NCBI GenBank assembly: GCA_039720395.1
Contig: CM077821.1
Location: forward strand, 43,522,792-43,586,791
From: Liquidambar formosana
Taxonomy: Eukaryota > Streptophyta > Magnoliopsida > Saxifragales > Altingiaceae
Direction: 5' to 3'
DNA: 64,000 nt
Below, one piece after another: positions 1 through 12,912 of the stretch. The notes beneath the pieces were generated by a model, which worked only from the letters and a program-made list of their open reading frames with translations, did not search any database and was not told the DNA's origin. Position numbers and translations under genes: made by a program. Each line of letters starts with the position of its first letter. Within the stretch, counting starts at the first letter, position 1.

Positions 1-230
1 AGAAGAGTGAACAGAGGCAAACTAGCTATAGGGTGTTGTGTTGTGCGAGGTGTGTATTTATAGCGTAGGTTTGAAGAGAGACATGGAGGAAAGGGGACGC
101 AGTTTATGGAAGAGGTCTGAATCGGGAGAGAGAAGAACGTGTGATTGGACTTTTTGGGAGATCTTAGGAGCCACTTAAGTTTTTGCCTCTAACGCGGTCC
201 ACGTGTCGTCATTTAGCCTTTTAATTAAAA
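1..230 (-). promoter_or_regulatory. Putative promoter and 5' leader of a leftward gene outside the window
   Basis: On the minus strand a CTATAAATA box lies at 63-55, and a CACGTG G-box core lies about 140 bases upstream near 200. A transcript starting about 30 bases from the TATA box would leave the window at once, so no coding sequence is visible. The purine-rich DNA at 1-180 is less AT-rich than the sequence that follows. The call rests only on these two motifs and their spacing. Confidence 0.3.
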
Positions 231-1979
231 ATGTGGATTTTCGCAACGCCTACAGAGATGGAAAATTCCAAAATATTTTCCCGGAAAATATATGGGAAAG
301 GTCTCGCGGGAGTGTACGTGTGTGGTGAGCTACGTCAGTCGGGTAAAGGTCATAGGCGGTTTGCCCACATGTTTCACTCTTTGACAATGTCTGTTGTGGC
401 CTATGTCATCAGTGATTTGTCGTCTTCAAAGTTTTGGTTGGCTTGATAGGCTTTTGCTTTACGGATCCGTCCCCCTTTTGTACAACAAAATTTTTCCATT
501 CGGGTTCCAATTTTAAAAATACTATCAACAGCACATCAAAATACAATATTTTATGTGACACTATATATATGGATCAAAACTCTATCAAATTATTTAACAG
601 ATCTCCTTTTATTGTTGTGGACAGCATTGCCCATGATTTTATACTGATGTGATAAATTTTTAAGCCTATGGCATAATAGTTTAGCGGTATTCTTCTCACT
701 TACTGATTGAGCAATGAGCGACCTCAAGTTTAAGTTTATGGAAAAGTATTGACTTTTATTAATTGATATTGGGGGGTTAAGGATATGGATAAATTCTATC
801 TATTGTAAAATTTTTTAAAAAAAGAAAAAAAGACATAATAAAGTTTTAATCAATGTTACTCTTAAAAACACAAAAACAAAAAAAATAAAAAATAATAAAT
901 AGAATAATACTAGATAGCCCAATTCATTTGTCCAAATTTACTTGAAGAATTGATGTTGTAGTTTGATGTTGTCCCGGGCCAGTAATGAGCACACTTAAAA
1001 ACGGTAATATCAATTAGACAAACAAGTATAGACAAAAGGGTCTTAACGTCTGCCTCAAGGGTATAGGTTAAGGTGCGTTTAATGAGACGATCATTACATG
1101 AGGAAATATTTGAAAAATTATGCAAACACATTTTTCTATGTAATAATTGAATTATTAATTACAACTTAATATGAACACTTAGAGCATAGTCAAGAAAACC
1201 CATAAAAATATTACTCGGGATACTCGTGACATTTAAAAAAAAAATTAATGATTGACTTGTGCTAGCTGGGTTTTGAATGTGACGGACTAGCGGGTGGTTG
1301 CTGCAATCAATGGACGTCCAAATGGTTTAATTGCTTAAGAAACGGGATTGTTGGGGCACTAATGCATACTTTTAACCTTCATTTATGGCTGAGTCATGAG
1401 AACTGTGTAGTATGTGTAGGCCACGCCACCTTATGTTCCCATTATTTTTTTTGATAAACCACTTTATGTCCCCATTATCTTTTTTGATAAACCACTTTAT
1501 GTCCCCATTAAGGACCCCGTAAAATACTCTCTTAAATGGGTGGGGTTCTGTGTATTAAATTTGTGCTTTCATTGGTTCTTGGAAAAAAACTAGAGAGAAG
1601 GTTGGAAACTAGACCTCACATATATATGATATATGATATGATATGAGATAAAAGGGTATTTTAATCACTGTGCCTTCTAGGAAAACTAGCCTTTGTTGCT
1701 TAAGTTTCTGAACTATTTTATATTATTATTTGGTTTTTTAGTCTTCCATTTATTTTTGATATAGTTGTTGCCCCATCAATGTGAACCCTTGGGATATATA
1801 TAGATAATGATGGAAGAAAGAAAAATGGAAAGAGGGTAGAAGTAAAAATTCAAACTAGTCTGTTTGTTAGACTATAGTTTGTTTATTTATTAATTTACCA
1901 TCCCATAGATTAATTTTTTTAGGTCATCTCATTTTTCTTAGTCTGACCTGTCCTGATTCAATAATTCTAGCCCTTTAGT
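231..1979. other. AT-rich intergenic DNA with a 33-base tandem repeat
   Basis: I see no coding region. A 33-base unit containing TTATGTCCCCATTA and TTTTGATAAACCAC is repeated about 2.6 times at 1426-1510. The stretch near 1130-1200 resembles sequence near 21780 and 46390 (an ATTAATTACAACTTAA core), so it is probably a diverged dispersed repeat. Confidence 0.55.
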
Positions 1980-4490
1980 TTGAAGGATCTAGATTGAAGC
2001 CGGTCTTACTATTTGAATAGCATATTATTCTAGTAAGCTATTTGCACAAATCAAAAAATTGCATCTCAATTTATTCTAGTTTAGCATGACGTAAATTAAA
2101 TGCAGGACTAGCTCCAATTATTTAGATTTTTTTTTTTTTTTTGGTAAACCAATAAATGGTTCTTTTTTTTTTTTTTTTTTTTGTTGTCATTTTATGACTA
2201 ATATTGCTTTAAATAATGTTAAGTTTTATATTCTAATGCTAAATTACATGATAAGCTTAGCAAGCTAGTGGCATTTAATCAACAATTAGTGTGAAGGGAT
2301 ATAGATTGAGGTCCTACTAAGTATGAAATCTAATCTTTGAAATGACATATATCATATTAATTATTGAAATAAAATACTCTAACAAGAAGCCAAACACAAA
2401 AATAGTAAAAAATAGTCTAACAAAAATAGCCAAACATGCATTCAGAGACCAACGAAAATATATATAATTATTGATCTTTAAGGGGGGGAAAAAACATGTG
2501 AAGAATTGATGCAATTCTTGTTTCAATTCCCGCGCTTTGCTGATGTTTTTTTTAATCTCCGCATCTCATTTTATTCTAGTTTACTAACACAGAAAATTCA
2601 CAACTCCAATTATTATTATATAAATTTTTACCAACAAAAGGTTGTAATCTTGCCATTTTATGATTAGTAATATTGCTTTAAAGAATGTCAAGTTCTATCT
2701 TCTAATGCTAAAATGCAGCATAAACTTAGTGAGCGAGGTCTAGCGGCATTAATTATAATTAGGTTTGAAACTATAAATAAACCTTAAGCTCCACATTGTA
2801 ATTAGCTAGGTCAAAAGAAATTAAAAATTAGATAGGTCAAAAAAAAATATAGTACAAACTCAATCATCAGGTTTGAATATAATTAATGGAATATGTATTA
2901 AGGGGCAAGAATTTCTTAAGATTTGCTTATCTTACCAGTGACCGTCGTTGTATTTGAGCTAATTTTTATATATAGGGATCATAATCTGTTGGTCATAAAA
3001 ATGCCAAGAAGATTACAACAAAAAATGTATTAAGCCATCAATTACCCGCCGTCGCGTAGGGTGGTCAGGCATGTTAATCTTCTAGATAACAAATAATTAG
3101 AGGAAGAAGAAATTATGAAAAAAAATGTGGATCATGTTTTGTTCTCGTCCTAGGCTCTCATTGTATTTTCTTTTTTCCACAAACAATGATGCCTTGTAAT
3201 GAAACCGTCATTTTTATTTCACTTTCTATTAGGGCCAAGATTTCAAAATCCATGCACGAGTGTGTTCTTTTTGTGACGTGATTCCCCCACCCCCACAAAA
3301 TAGAGGACGAAGGAAAGGGATGAAAGAAAAAGAAGGAAGGGAGACACGTACCGTTGAATGGTGAATCCATTGTAGTGTTTTGACCACGCGACCATAATAC
3401 ATCATCAGTGCTGGAAAATTTTGAACCAAAACAAGAACGTTCTACTTTATTCAACCATTTTCTTCTTCTTTTTTCAATATATATTTTTTAATTATTTTTT
3501 ACGTCACAGAATCACTAAGGTCATAGAAGATGATGAAGTTTTAATTTGAAGGTGAACCCATAATTTTAATAGAAAAATATTATAGGATAGTGATGTAGGC
3601 ACGGTAAAGGAAAGATAAGGATAGGTGGGATAAGAAAATTATCAACACAATTGACTTGAGATTAAAAGGTCATTGTTGGACTCCCATATAGGGTAGACTA
3701 ATCTTAACTTTGCAAGGTTCTCTTTTGAAATAATTAATAGACCATTATCTCTTTTTGGGTAAACGCAATTTAATCACTCATGTAATGGTCCAAAATTGTT
3801 GGTGGGTGAGATTGTGAAGCCAAACATGTGGCATGCCATGTGGGATTGATTATTGCATGTCGATGCTGCTAGGTGGCACTAGAGCTTATGCATGGCACGT
3901 GGCAATAATTTGCCATTTGTTCATCAAATCTTCTTTAGTAAGCAAGAGAAAGAAAAATATGATCAAAGGGGTGGACCAGTGGTTCATTAGACTTACGCCT
4001 CAAAAAACAAAAGATCCTGCATTTCACTTTTCATTCTCTTTTTGATCAGTTAGTTGCCGAATTTATTCCGAATATTAACTAACGTGAAATTGACTGTAAT
4101 CTTATCCGTATATTTTAGGACTGAGAAATTCTCTGTCCCTCTAAGTAAACTGTGAGGAGAGTCAGGCGAAGGACTGGTTCCATGTCCCTCCAGATATAAA
4201 GACTTGTCCCCTAATGCAACTTGGGGCTAATATTGCTGCTCTTGACTGACCCCAATTGCCCCAATTTAATTCCACCCCTTTTGGAATTGGACCCATAAAT
4301 GTGAGAAAGAAGCTGTATGACCTCACATTTATGAACTTTTACAAGTCTCGTAACCAAATTCGTCACATTTGATTGCATATATAGCGTCGAAATTTCCAAT
4401 TTTTGTAGTTATATGGTGGCTAGCTTATCCCCCTCATATAACTTATTAGGTATAACCTTCTCTTAGTATGGTAGCAATTGATAAACCTAA

Positions 4491-4730
4491 GGGGTTCAGG
4501 TTGATTTGATCACGTCACCTATGTTTTAGGAAGTGAAAGCAGAAGGTGTTAGGTTCAACTCTTCTTACCTCAAAGTGGTCAATCATTTAACCTAACATTT
4601 ATGTTTAGGTCTAGATTTTTAACAAGGTGTTAGAGCATTTAAACTGCTCGTGTAAACTTGAGACCAAGGATTACTCGGTCTTAACACCCAAATGCCATGG
4701 AACTGTCCCAAAAAAAAAAAAAAAAAAAAA
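4491..4730 (+). mobile_element. SINE-like element with poly(A) tail (copy in U1)
   Basis: The unit is about 240 bases. It begins with a tRNA-like stretch (GGGGTTCAG, then a degenerate A box), has a B-box-like AGGTTCAACTC about 55 bases later, and ends in about 20 A residues. The same unit is at 14971-15201 in U2, so it inserted before the large duplication. I could not find target-site duplications, so the class rests on the A/B-box arrangement and the tail. Confidence 0.45.
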
Positions 4731-5231
4731 GAAGGAAAAATTGGCATGTGCTAACCCATGCATTAACCGTCCTGCTGTTGGAAGAATAATACTTTACCAA
4801 CCAGTTGAATGATCCCATGCTAAATTGGTCACCATATTTGTCGTCTTTAGACTTTCTTTGAATATTCTCCATAAAAGAATTTGTCATCTTTTAGGAGTTT
4901 CATCGAATATTCTCCATAAAATTGTCTTTTAATATGTGAAACATTGATCTCTATTCACACTATTTTTTTATTTTCATTTTAGTTTTCTATGCTCTATTTG
5001 CTCTGTATACTAATAGGGCTGCAGCACATATCATCAACACAGGTGAATCGAATTTGGTCAATATGTATTTCAAAGATAGGGAAATTGTTGAATAAGATGA
5101 TACAAATTCATCCCCCTAAATTGAACCATCTTAGTCATAATCCGGACTCTAGTTTAAACCAAATTCATTTTCAAATTTGCTTAGGCAACTGTTTTACAAA
5201 ATGAAATCCAAAAGTTTTCCATGAAATTCTT

Positions 5232-5448
5232 CTATATTTTGGTTTTGGGATTTTATCAAGGAAAAAAAAAAAAAATATAAGGAATTGTATTTTCCTTTCT
5301 TTGTTTGCAATGGAAAATTAGAAGAATAAGAAGAATTGAAATAATTTTAGCTTGATAAGATTTCATCTTTTCCTTTTATTTTCCTTCCTTCTCATTTTTT
5401 TTCCCATCTCTTTTTTTCCTTGGTAGATTCCACGAACCAAATAGAGGG
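5232..5448. mobile_element. Tourist-like MITE, private to U1
   Basis: The ends are inverted versions of a CTATTTGGTT...GGATTTTATC motif: TTTTGGTTTTGGGATTTTATC on the left and GTAGATTCCACGAACCAAATAGAGG on the right. The interior is AT-rich. The paralogous site in U2 near 15722 lacks it. Its left terminus is more degenerate than those of the two sister elements at 40888 and 43365, and no TTA duplication is clear here. Confidence 0.5.
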
Positions 5449-6754
5449 TAGGACAAGAAAAGAAAAGAAAAGAAAAAAGAAGGTAGATAGATACATCCAC
5501 AAATAAATCCACGATTAGTACACTGACCATGATAGGTGATAAAGATATCCTTTTAATTAATGGAACATGGCCATGAAACTGCCCCTGTGACCACATTGCT
5601 AACGACATGTTTTTTAACTCTATTTGTATTTCGATTATCATAAGAAAATACAATTTGTATTTTTAAATTAGTGATTGATTATTTTTTTTTTTAACATGTA
5701 GTTTTCTTTAAGAAATTATTTGAATCATGTAGATTTTTTAATTTTTACAAAAATATACGAATCCTTCGCACGTGACACCTGAAATACACTACTAAAATTA
5801 TTTTAGTGGCTATTGAAAATTTGAAGGCCATTCTTTCTTGACAATGTTTTTAATTAATGTAGAGGATCTTAAGACTTCAATTTGCGGAGATTTAGGCATT
5901 GAATCCTCCTAAATGCCTTTTCAGAAATGAACATGAGCCACAAACCTACAAATCTTCCAAAAAGCTTTTTTTTTTTTTTGGCTAAGGGTAAGATGGGGAA
6001 GGGGGAAAGATACAGTACCATACAAAATCCTAAAAAGGGTCGAATCCCCCATGATAAGAAGGGGAAGGAAAAAAATGGTCACTTTCTCAAAATGCTCATT
6101 GTTGTTAAAAAAATAAACAAAGGGGTCCCTCTAACATAAATAGGCAAAAATGTAAAAAATCCAAGTGGGGTGATAGGGCATTAGAAAGTCATCATATTGA
6201 TGGGAAAAATTAAAGGAAAAAAAAAGGTCCAAGATCGTGTGAAATTGACACCCTCTTCAACTCCACGTACGTGAATCAAAAAATTTCTGTGATGAATAAT
6301 CAGATTGATGTTGATACATACAATTGAAAAATGGTAGGGTAAATATGCAAGCAATTCATAATTGACTTTTTATGTCTGCTAAATTGATCCTTAGCAGAGA
6401 CTATATGCACACGGCTGTGTCGGATTTGGTGCCTCTGAGAGGACAAGCAAGAGATTCAAGGTGGGAGAAAAAAGAGCACACCAAGGACGTACATGTAGGC
6501 AAGATGGAGACTTGAGGTGGGGAAAGTTTTGAACATGCATGTCTATTATGTGTCCCATTAACCTTTACCATGACTTCATGTATTCTTTGGATGTATTGCT
6601 CGATACTAGTGCATCATATTAGTAGAGGTTTTGAGCTCAATTCCCATGCGGTCAATCAATCTTAATTTGTTAGATTTTTAAATAAAAGATTGTTTCTGGT
6701 TTGATTAAGAGATCCTTATAGTAAATATTTTTTGTATATATATATATATATATA

Positions 6755-6927
6755 ATCCTGATTAGGTTAGCATGTGTTAATATAAGTTATATTAGCATCA
6801 TGCATCGGGAGTTGTACCCCGTGCATTGGTTTAATGTACCTCGTAACCCACTAACGCAAGAGGTACAATTCCAAAAACAGGTATAAATGTAAATTATATG
6901 AGTACATGCTCACCTGATCATCATCCT
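6755..6927. mobile_element. Palindromic insert between TA tracts (U1)
   Basis: About 170 bases lie between two TA microsatellite tracts. The ends are an imperfect inverted repeat: TGATTAGGTTAGCATGTG at 6759 pairs with the complement of TACATGCTCACCTGATCA at 6903. A second, inner pair is GGAGTTGTACC and GGTACAATTCC. The same site in U2 (16523-16641) has the same flanks and TA tracts but a different insert. The organisation recalls the Micron-type elements described from rice microsatellites. Confidence 0.5.
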
Positions 6928-7629
6928 ATATTTATATATATATATTTGGGCAACTTTTATTTTCTCTTCGACACATATATATGGTGGAAAATCACCATCT
7001 TTTTGACCTTTTAGTGGGAGATGAGTAAACAGGTAGTCTCCTTGGGTACTTTGTTGGAATATATTGCATAAAATTAAATAATTACATGGCATTTTGCAGA
7101 GGATTTGAAATGAGCTAATTTAATATTATTGAGAAAATGGGTTATTTTTCTCTCAAAACTTGTCTGAGATCATTATGTTTTGAGATCATAACGAATGACC
7201 TCATTTCCATTCCATGCACCTTGGTATTCCATAACACTACCAACTTGTACAAAGTACTATATATATAAATTACAATAAGCTTAGGCTATTTTCATGTTTT
7301 CATGGAATGTCCAAATGCGCCTGGTTGAATGCTTTAAATTTTTTATTATTTTAAATAAATAAAAAAAAATTCACCTTTGACCTATTCACGGACCATTTGA
7401 AGAAATAAATATTTCCTTGAATATAAGAAATATAGAATTAAAGTGGATACTAGTGTGAGGATCGCGGACCACATCCAATAAATAAGACAAGTCATCATTT
7501 TTAACGGTCCAAAATTGATGGTGGGTGAGATTGTGAAGCCAAAACACGCGGCCTGCAATCTAGGGTTGATCACTGTCAATGCTTCTACGTGGCTGGCATC
7601 GAAGCGTACCTAAACATGACACCAGATGA

Positions 7630-8490
7630 TAATGGGCACAGCTATTTATACCACGTTTTTTACTTTATACACACACTTGCTTTATATACACACCTTTAAA
7701 GTTTAAAAATCACATTTTTACTTTCTACACACTTCATAATACGTAAACTAATTTTAACCCTAACCCCAAAAAATTTGATAAATTTGAACTAAACATATCA
7801 TATTTGTTTAGTACATTATGACTGAACAATTGTAAAAAACTTAGTTGGTATGTCCTGAATAATGTTAAAATGTTTGGTAGAAACAGTCTGAATATTTTAC
7901 ATTTATTTGGTATACCAAGTTTAAACCAATCGTGATTTACAAACAAAACTCAATTTCTTTTTATGTGAAATAAAGTTCGATACATTTGAGCTGAACATAT
8001 TGTATTTGTTTAGTACATTATAATTGAACAATTACAAAAAATTTAGTTGGTATGTCCCGAACATCTTTAAAATGTTCGTTGAAACAGTCTAAACATTTTG
8101 GGTTTGTTTAATATATCAAGCCTGAACAAAATGCGATTTACTAACAAAACTAAGCAACTTTTGATGGGAAAAAACACATATTTTCATCATTAAAGGCATT
8201 TGAATTGGTCATTTGCTCGTTCATTATTCAAAAAAACATAAGAAATACGAATAATAGTTAATGTTTAAGAGATATTAGTGGTTAGGGTTTGTGAGAGAGT
8301 AAAAATTTATGAATGGAGCAAGGGTTTTTGAGTGAGAGAGTTTTCATGATTATGGTTATGTGTCATGTATATGTAAAGCAAATTTGTATTTTTATTTAAA
8401 TTATTTTGTTCTTAATAGTCATTTTACTCCATGATAAAATAATAATAATAACTTTTATTAAATGGTGTGCGTATAAAAAAAAAAAAAAAA
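7630..8490. other. Insertion of unknown class in U1
   Basis: Compared with the other module copies, U1 gains about 860 bases here between ACCAGATGATAAT and CATGGCGCATGTG. Near the left end is TTTATACACACAC and near the right end GTGTGCGTATAAA followed by poly(A), an inverted arrangement suggesting a terminal-repeat transposon. Boundaries and target duplication are not resolved. No protein motif was seen. Confidence 0.35.
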
Positions 8491-9930
8491 AAAAAAAACA
8501 TGGCGCATGTGTTTAGCCACGCTCGCCATTTGCACATTAAAACTTCTTGAGTAAGGAAAAAGGAAGAGAGGGAGAGAAGGGAGGGAACATAGGAGTCAGC
8601 TGATCGACGGACTGGTTCCATGTCCCTCGATCTCAATCATCACCGCGTCTCGAGGGGCTATGCTGCACTTGACTGACTCCAATTGCCTCATTTCACTTCC
8701 ATCCCATTTGGATTTTGAACCCATAAAATATATAATATATGAGAAAGCAGCTGTGTGACCTCACATTTGTGAACTTTTTTAAAAAAGTCTTCTAACCATA
8801 ATTTTTTTTTTTTTTGGGTCACATTTTATTACGTAGGCAGCATTGAAATTTTAGATTTTCGCAGTCTTATCCGACGGCTTATCATTCCTAAAATAACTTA
8901 TTATGTAGAATTGTAGATTAGGTGGATGCATTAAGTCTTAAAGGCGGTATTTCATTTCCAAGCCCTAAACACCACACAGAAATTAATCAATTATTATTAA
9001 TGACAGCAAATACAAAATATCTCTGGTTGGAACATATATGGCCTGTGGCGGTACTGTGGCCACAGGACAACCTCTGCAGTGATAATCACGTTGCTAACGG
9101 GGTGTTGCTTATCTCTATTCATACATTAAAAGACAATCTAAATCATCAGAGTTTTGTGTTTTTATATTAGGAATTTAATTTGTGTTTTTTTTTTTTTCCT
9201 TCCCCCAAATGGGATTTTTTTATTTATTTAAAATTATGTAGATTTTTATTTCAACCTCCAAAGTCGACTAAAATTCTATTAACGCCCACGACTTAAACTC
9301 ATTCGACCTTAAAGATGTTTCTAAGGAAAGCATTAGAATCTTATCTTGATTTTAAGCTTCGATTTGTAGATAAAAAGGCATTGATCAATCCTTCATAATC
9401 AGATCTTTAAAGCAAATTTGTTATCAAATTTCAAATTTGCCTCGGTGATAGCGGTCATATGAAAAGACATATATTCCATAGCATTGGGCAAAATAATAAT
9501 ATAATTCTAAATAAATAAATAAATAAAGGGTAGGTAGGTAGATGCATAAGTCTTACAGATGGTAATTCATTTTCAAGGCCTAAACACGACAAAGAAATCA
9601 AATGATAATCGCATGGTGACCATGCACCACAAATACAAAAATCTTTCTGTTGGAAACATTGTATGGCCATGAGACAGCCTCTGTGATCATCACATTGCTA
9701 ATGACATATGGCTTAACTCTATTCACACATACATTAGAAGACAATCTAAATCATCGTAAGGTAATACCTTTCGTATTTTTATTTTAGGCATTTAATTTTT
9801 ATTTTTTTTCAAGTATGAAGTATTTTTTTTTTTTTTTTTCAGAAATTATTTAAATTATGTATAATTTTATTTTCACCAAAAAAAAGAAAGAAAGGAAGTT
9901 ACGACTTACAAGATCCGAGTGGGATATGAT

Positions 9931-10624
9931 CAAGGGCGAAGCCAGGATTTGAAATTAGCTTGGGCTGGGTAAAAAGCTAATAAACATACAATATATATAG
10001 GGACCACTATTGGCACCATGAAGCCTTTTTTTATCCCTCATTTTTTAAACTTCTCAAAGTTTTATGAAAAATACAAAAGGTTTTCATGAAAAATAGCATT
10101 CTTGATTACTAAAATTACATTATTTTGAACAACTATGCAGAAATTTTTTTCAAAAATATATTGTTTAAGTAGACTTTTTGGTCATTTAATGAAAAAGACT
10201 GTAAATGGCCAAAAAGTTCGCTTAAATGAGAGATATTAAAAAAAAAATTTCTATAAAGTTGTTCAAAATTATGTTATCTAGTAGACAGCATGGCTATTTT
10301 TCATAAAAGCTTTTGTATTTCTCATAAAATCTTAAAATTTTTTTAAAATGAGGGATAAAAAGCAAGTCTTGAATGTTAATAGAGGCCGCAATTATATATA
10401 AACTAAACTTGCAGCACATTTTTTTCTCTTTTTATTTTATTTTACTATATTATTGCAAGCATTTGGACAGTAGGATATGACCTTGGGCTAGATGGTAATT
10501 TTTTACCCGGGCTAAAACTCTCGTAGAGGTAAAACTCAATTTAATTAATATACAAAAAACAAAAAAATGAGTAAGGCTACCTGAGCTACAGCCTAGGGTA
10601 GCCCTCATAGTACTTCCGCCCTTG
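9931..10624. mobile_element. Non-autonomous hAT-like element
   Basis: The 694-base element starts CAAGGGCGAAGCC and ends GGCGGAAG-complement then CGCCCTTG, so the ends are inverted repeats of CAAGGGCG. It is flanked by an 8-base direct repeat GATATGAT (9923-9930 and 10625-10632). The paralogous sites at about 19715 (U2) and 43928 (U3) read GTGGGATGATAGGAA without the insert. Eight-base target duplications are typical of the hAT superfamily. No transposase reading frame is present. Confidence 0.75.
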
Positions 10625-11316
10625 GATATGATAGGAACACCACAAAGCTTGCAATTGCATGTGTACGTTGAAAATGCTTAACAATATCGCTTTCTCAAAA
10701 CGTTCGTTGTTGTGAAAAACTAACACTATCGCTTTCTTAAGATTTTCATTGACTTAAATTATAAAAATAAGTTTTTCCTTGTTACAGTACCAACTTGTAA
10801 ATTAAAATAAGTATGTAAAGAAAAATTACTGCAACAGATTCAACAAAAATAAAAAAATTCAACCACTCAACGTGGAAAACTGGTAACGGTCCAAACTGAT
10901 GGGTGGGTGAGGTTTTGAAGCCAATTAAAAATGTCACATGCAATGTAGGATTGATCATTGTCAATGCTCCTTTCCTATTTTGCTTCGAAAAAAATTTAAA
11001 TAAAATAAAATAAAATAAAATAAATCGGTGGCAATGCTCCTAGGTGGCACTGAAGCGTGTATATGACAAGTGGCAATAATTTGCCACCAACGGAGTCAGC
11101 CCAAGGACTGAATCCATGTCAAGAGATTTGCCACCAACGGAGCTTGAGAGTTGAGACCATATATGCTGCTGTTGACTGCCTCCAATTGCCTCATTTTACT
11201 TCCATCCCATTTGGAGTTGAACCTATATATCAATTTGAGGTAGCAGCTATATATGAGACCTCACATTATTTCGGCACTTTTATTCCAAATTGGTCACATT
11301 TGATATATATATATAT

Positions 11317-11459
11317 AAAGTTTTGATCATTTGCAGAATATCCCATTCGATCACGACTATCCATGAGCAACACATGTAGGCGTATGAATGTGTGCGTATC
11401 GCTTACGAACGACTGTAATCGAACAGGATACTCCGGGATATCTCGTACATGATCAATCT

Positions 11460-11491
<32 letters not shown>

Positions 11492-11628
11492 GTTTTGATC
11501 ATGTGCAGGATATCCCATTCGATCACGATTATCCATGAGCGACACACGTGGGCGCGTGAATGCGTGCGTGTCGCTTATGAACGACTGTAATCGAACAGAA
11601 TACTCCGGGATATCTCGTACATGATCAG

Positions 11629-11631
<3 letters not shown>
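11317..11631. mobile_element. Two copies of a palindromic element between TA tracts
   Basis: Two similar segments of about 145 bases (11317-11459 and 11487-11631) lie between three TA tracts. Each begins GTTTTGATCAT.TGCAG and ends CTCGTACATGATCA, so the ends are partly inverted. The second also has a GCGACAC...GTGTCGC inner stem. The start CATGTGCAGGATA is shared with the element at 36295 and 48327. The paralogous site in U2 (about 20840) has neither insert nor TA tract. Confidence 0.5.
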
Positions 11632-11659
<28 letters not shown>

Positions 11660-12877
11660 GGATTGAAATTTCAAATTTTTGGAGGGATCTAGATTAAGGT
11701 CGCACTATTTGAACCTACTCTTTGGCCGGCATAACATATAGCATTTATTCCATATGTATAATGAAACAAAATTCTAACTAGAATCCAAGCACAAAAAAGG
11801 TCTAACAATGAAATCAGGTTTGCATGTCGAATACACATTCAGTCACCAACCTCTCATTTATAATTTCTGAAAAAAAAAAAATTAAAAACATTGATTTTTA
11901 AGGAAATATAACATGTGAAGAACCCATGCAGTTCTTGTTTCTTGCACCGTGCTAATGTATTTTGGAGTGTTATTTTTAACCGAAAAATTGCATCTCATTT
12001 TATTCTAGTTTCGCGGGACGGAAAATTCACGACCACAATTATTAAGATTTATTTTTTATATTTTTATATTTTTTCTTTCCTTTTTTATTTATTTTTTTCT
12101 TTTTTGGTGAACCAATAAATGGTTCTTTATATATTTGTCATTTTATGTCTAATATTGCTTTAAATAATGTTAAGTTTTATATTCTAATGCTAAGTTATAG
12201 AATAACGTTAGCAAGTTTCTAGTGGCATTTATAAGTATCAAATCTATAAATCAACAATTAGCGTGAAGGGATATAGATTGAGGTCTTACTAAGTATGAAA
12301 TCTAATCTTTGACATGACATGTGTCATATTAATTATTGAAATATAATATTCTAACAAGAAGCCAAACACAAAAATTGTCTAACAATGCATTAAAATAGTA
12401 CGTGTAACAATGGATTCGGGCATTTCAAATACACATTCAAAGATCAACGGAAATATATATAATAATCGATATAATTATTGATTTTTAAGGGTGAAAAACA
12501 ACATGCATGTGAAGAATTTATGCAATTCTTGTTTCAATTCCCGCGCTTTGCGGATGTATTTTGGAGTAATTTTTTTTTTTTTTTTATATTGTCCGCGTCT
12601 CATTTTATTCTAGTTTACTAGCTAAGACGGAAAATTCACAACTCCAATTATTATTATATAAATTTTTACCAATAAAAAGTTGTTATCCTGCCCTTTTATG
12701 ACTAACATTGCTTTAAATAATGTTGAGTTCTATATTCTAATGGTAAAATGCAGCATAAACTTAGCGAACGAGGTCTAGCGGCATTTATAATTAGGATTGA
12801 AACTAAAAATAAACCTTAAGTTCCACATTGTAATTACCTAGGTCAAAAGAATTTAAAGATTAGCTAGGTCAAAAGAA

Positions 12878-12912
<35 letters not shown>

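Larger units (their letters stand above)
1980..11680. repeat. Large duplicated block U1
   Basis: From about 1980 the sequence aligns by eye with block U2 from about 11682, with the same order of landmarks to the end. Examples are AATAAATGGTTC at 2149 and 12113, GATTGATTATTGCATGTCG at 3844 and 14221, and AGGGGTCCCTCTAACATAA at 6120 and 16150. It is non-coding and carries private insertions: a Tourist-like MITE near 5232, an insertion near 7630-8490, a hAT-like element at 9931 and palindromes in TA tracts at 6755 and 11317. Inside the block a smaller module occurs three times, near 3785, 7500 and 10880, so an older local triplication precedes the large duplication. Confidence 0.75.

Noticed and set aside
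3158..3454. Overlapping minus-strand frames in U1 and their partners near 13480-13801
   Set aside because: They are short, Ser/Phe-rich translations of purine-rich repeats, and the two paralogues differ by frameshifts, so there is no sign of coding constraint.
11266..11674. Frames rich in Ile-Tyr repeats
   Set aside because: They are translations of TA microsatellites around the palindromic elements.
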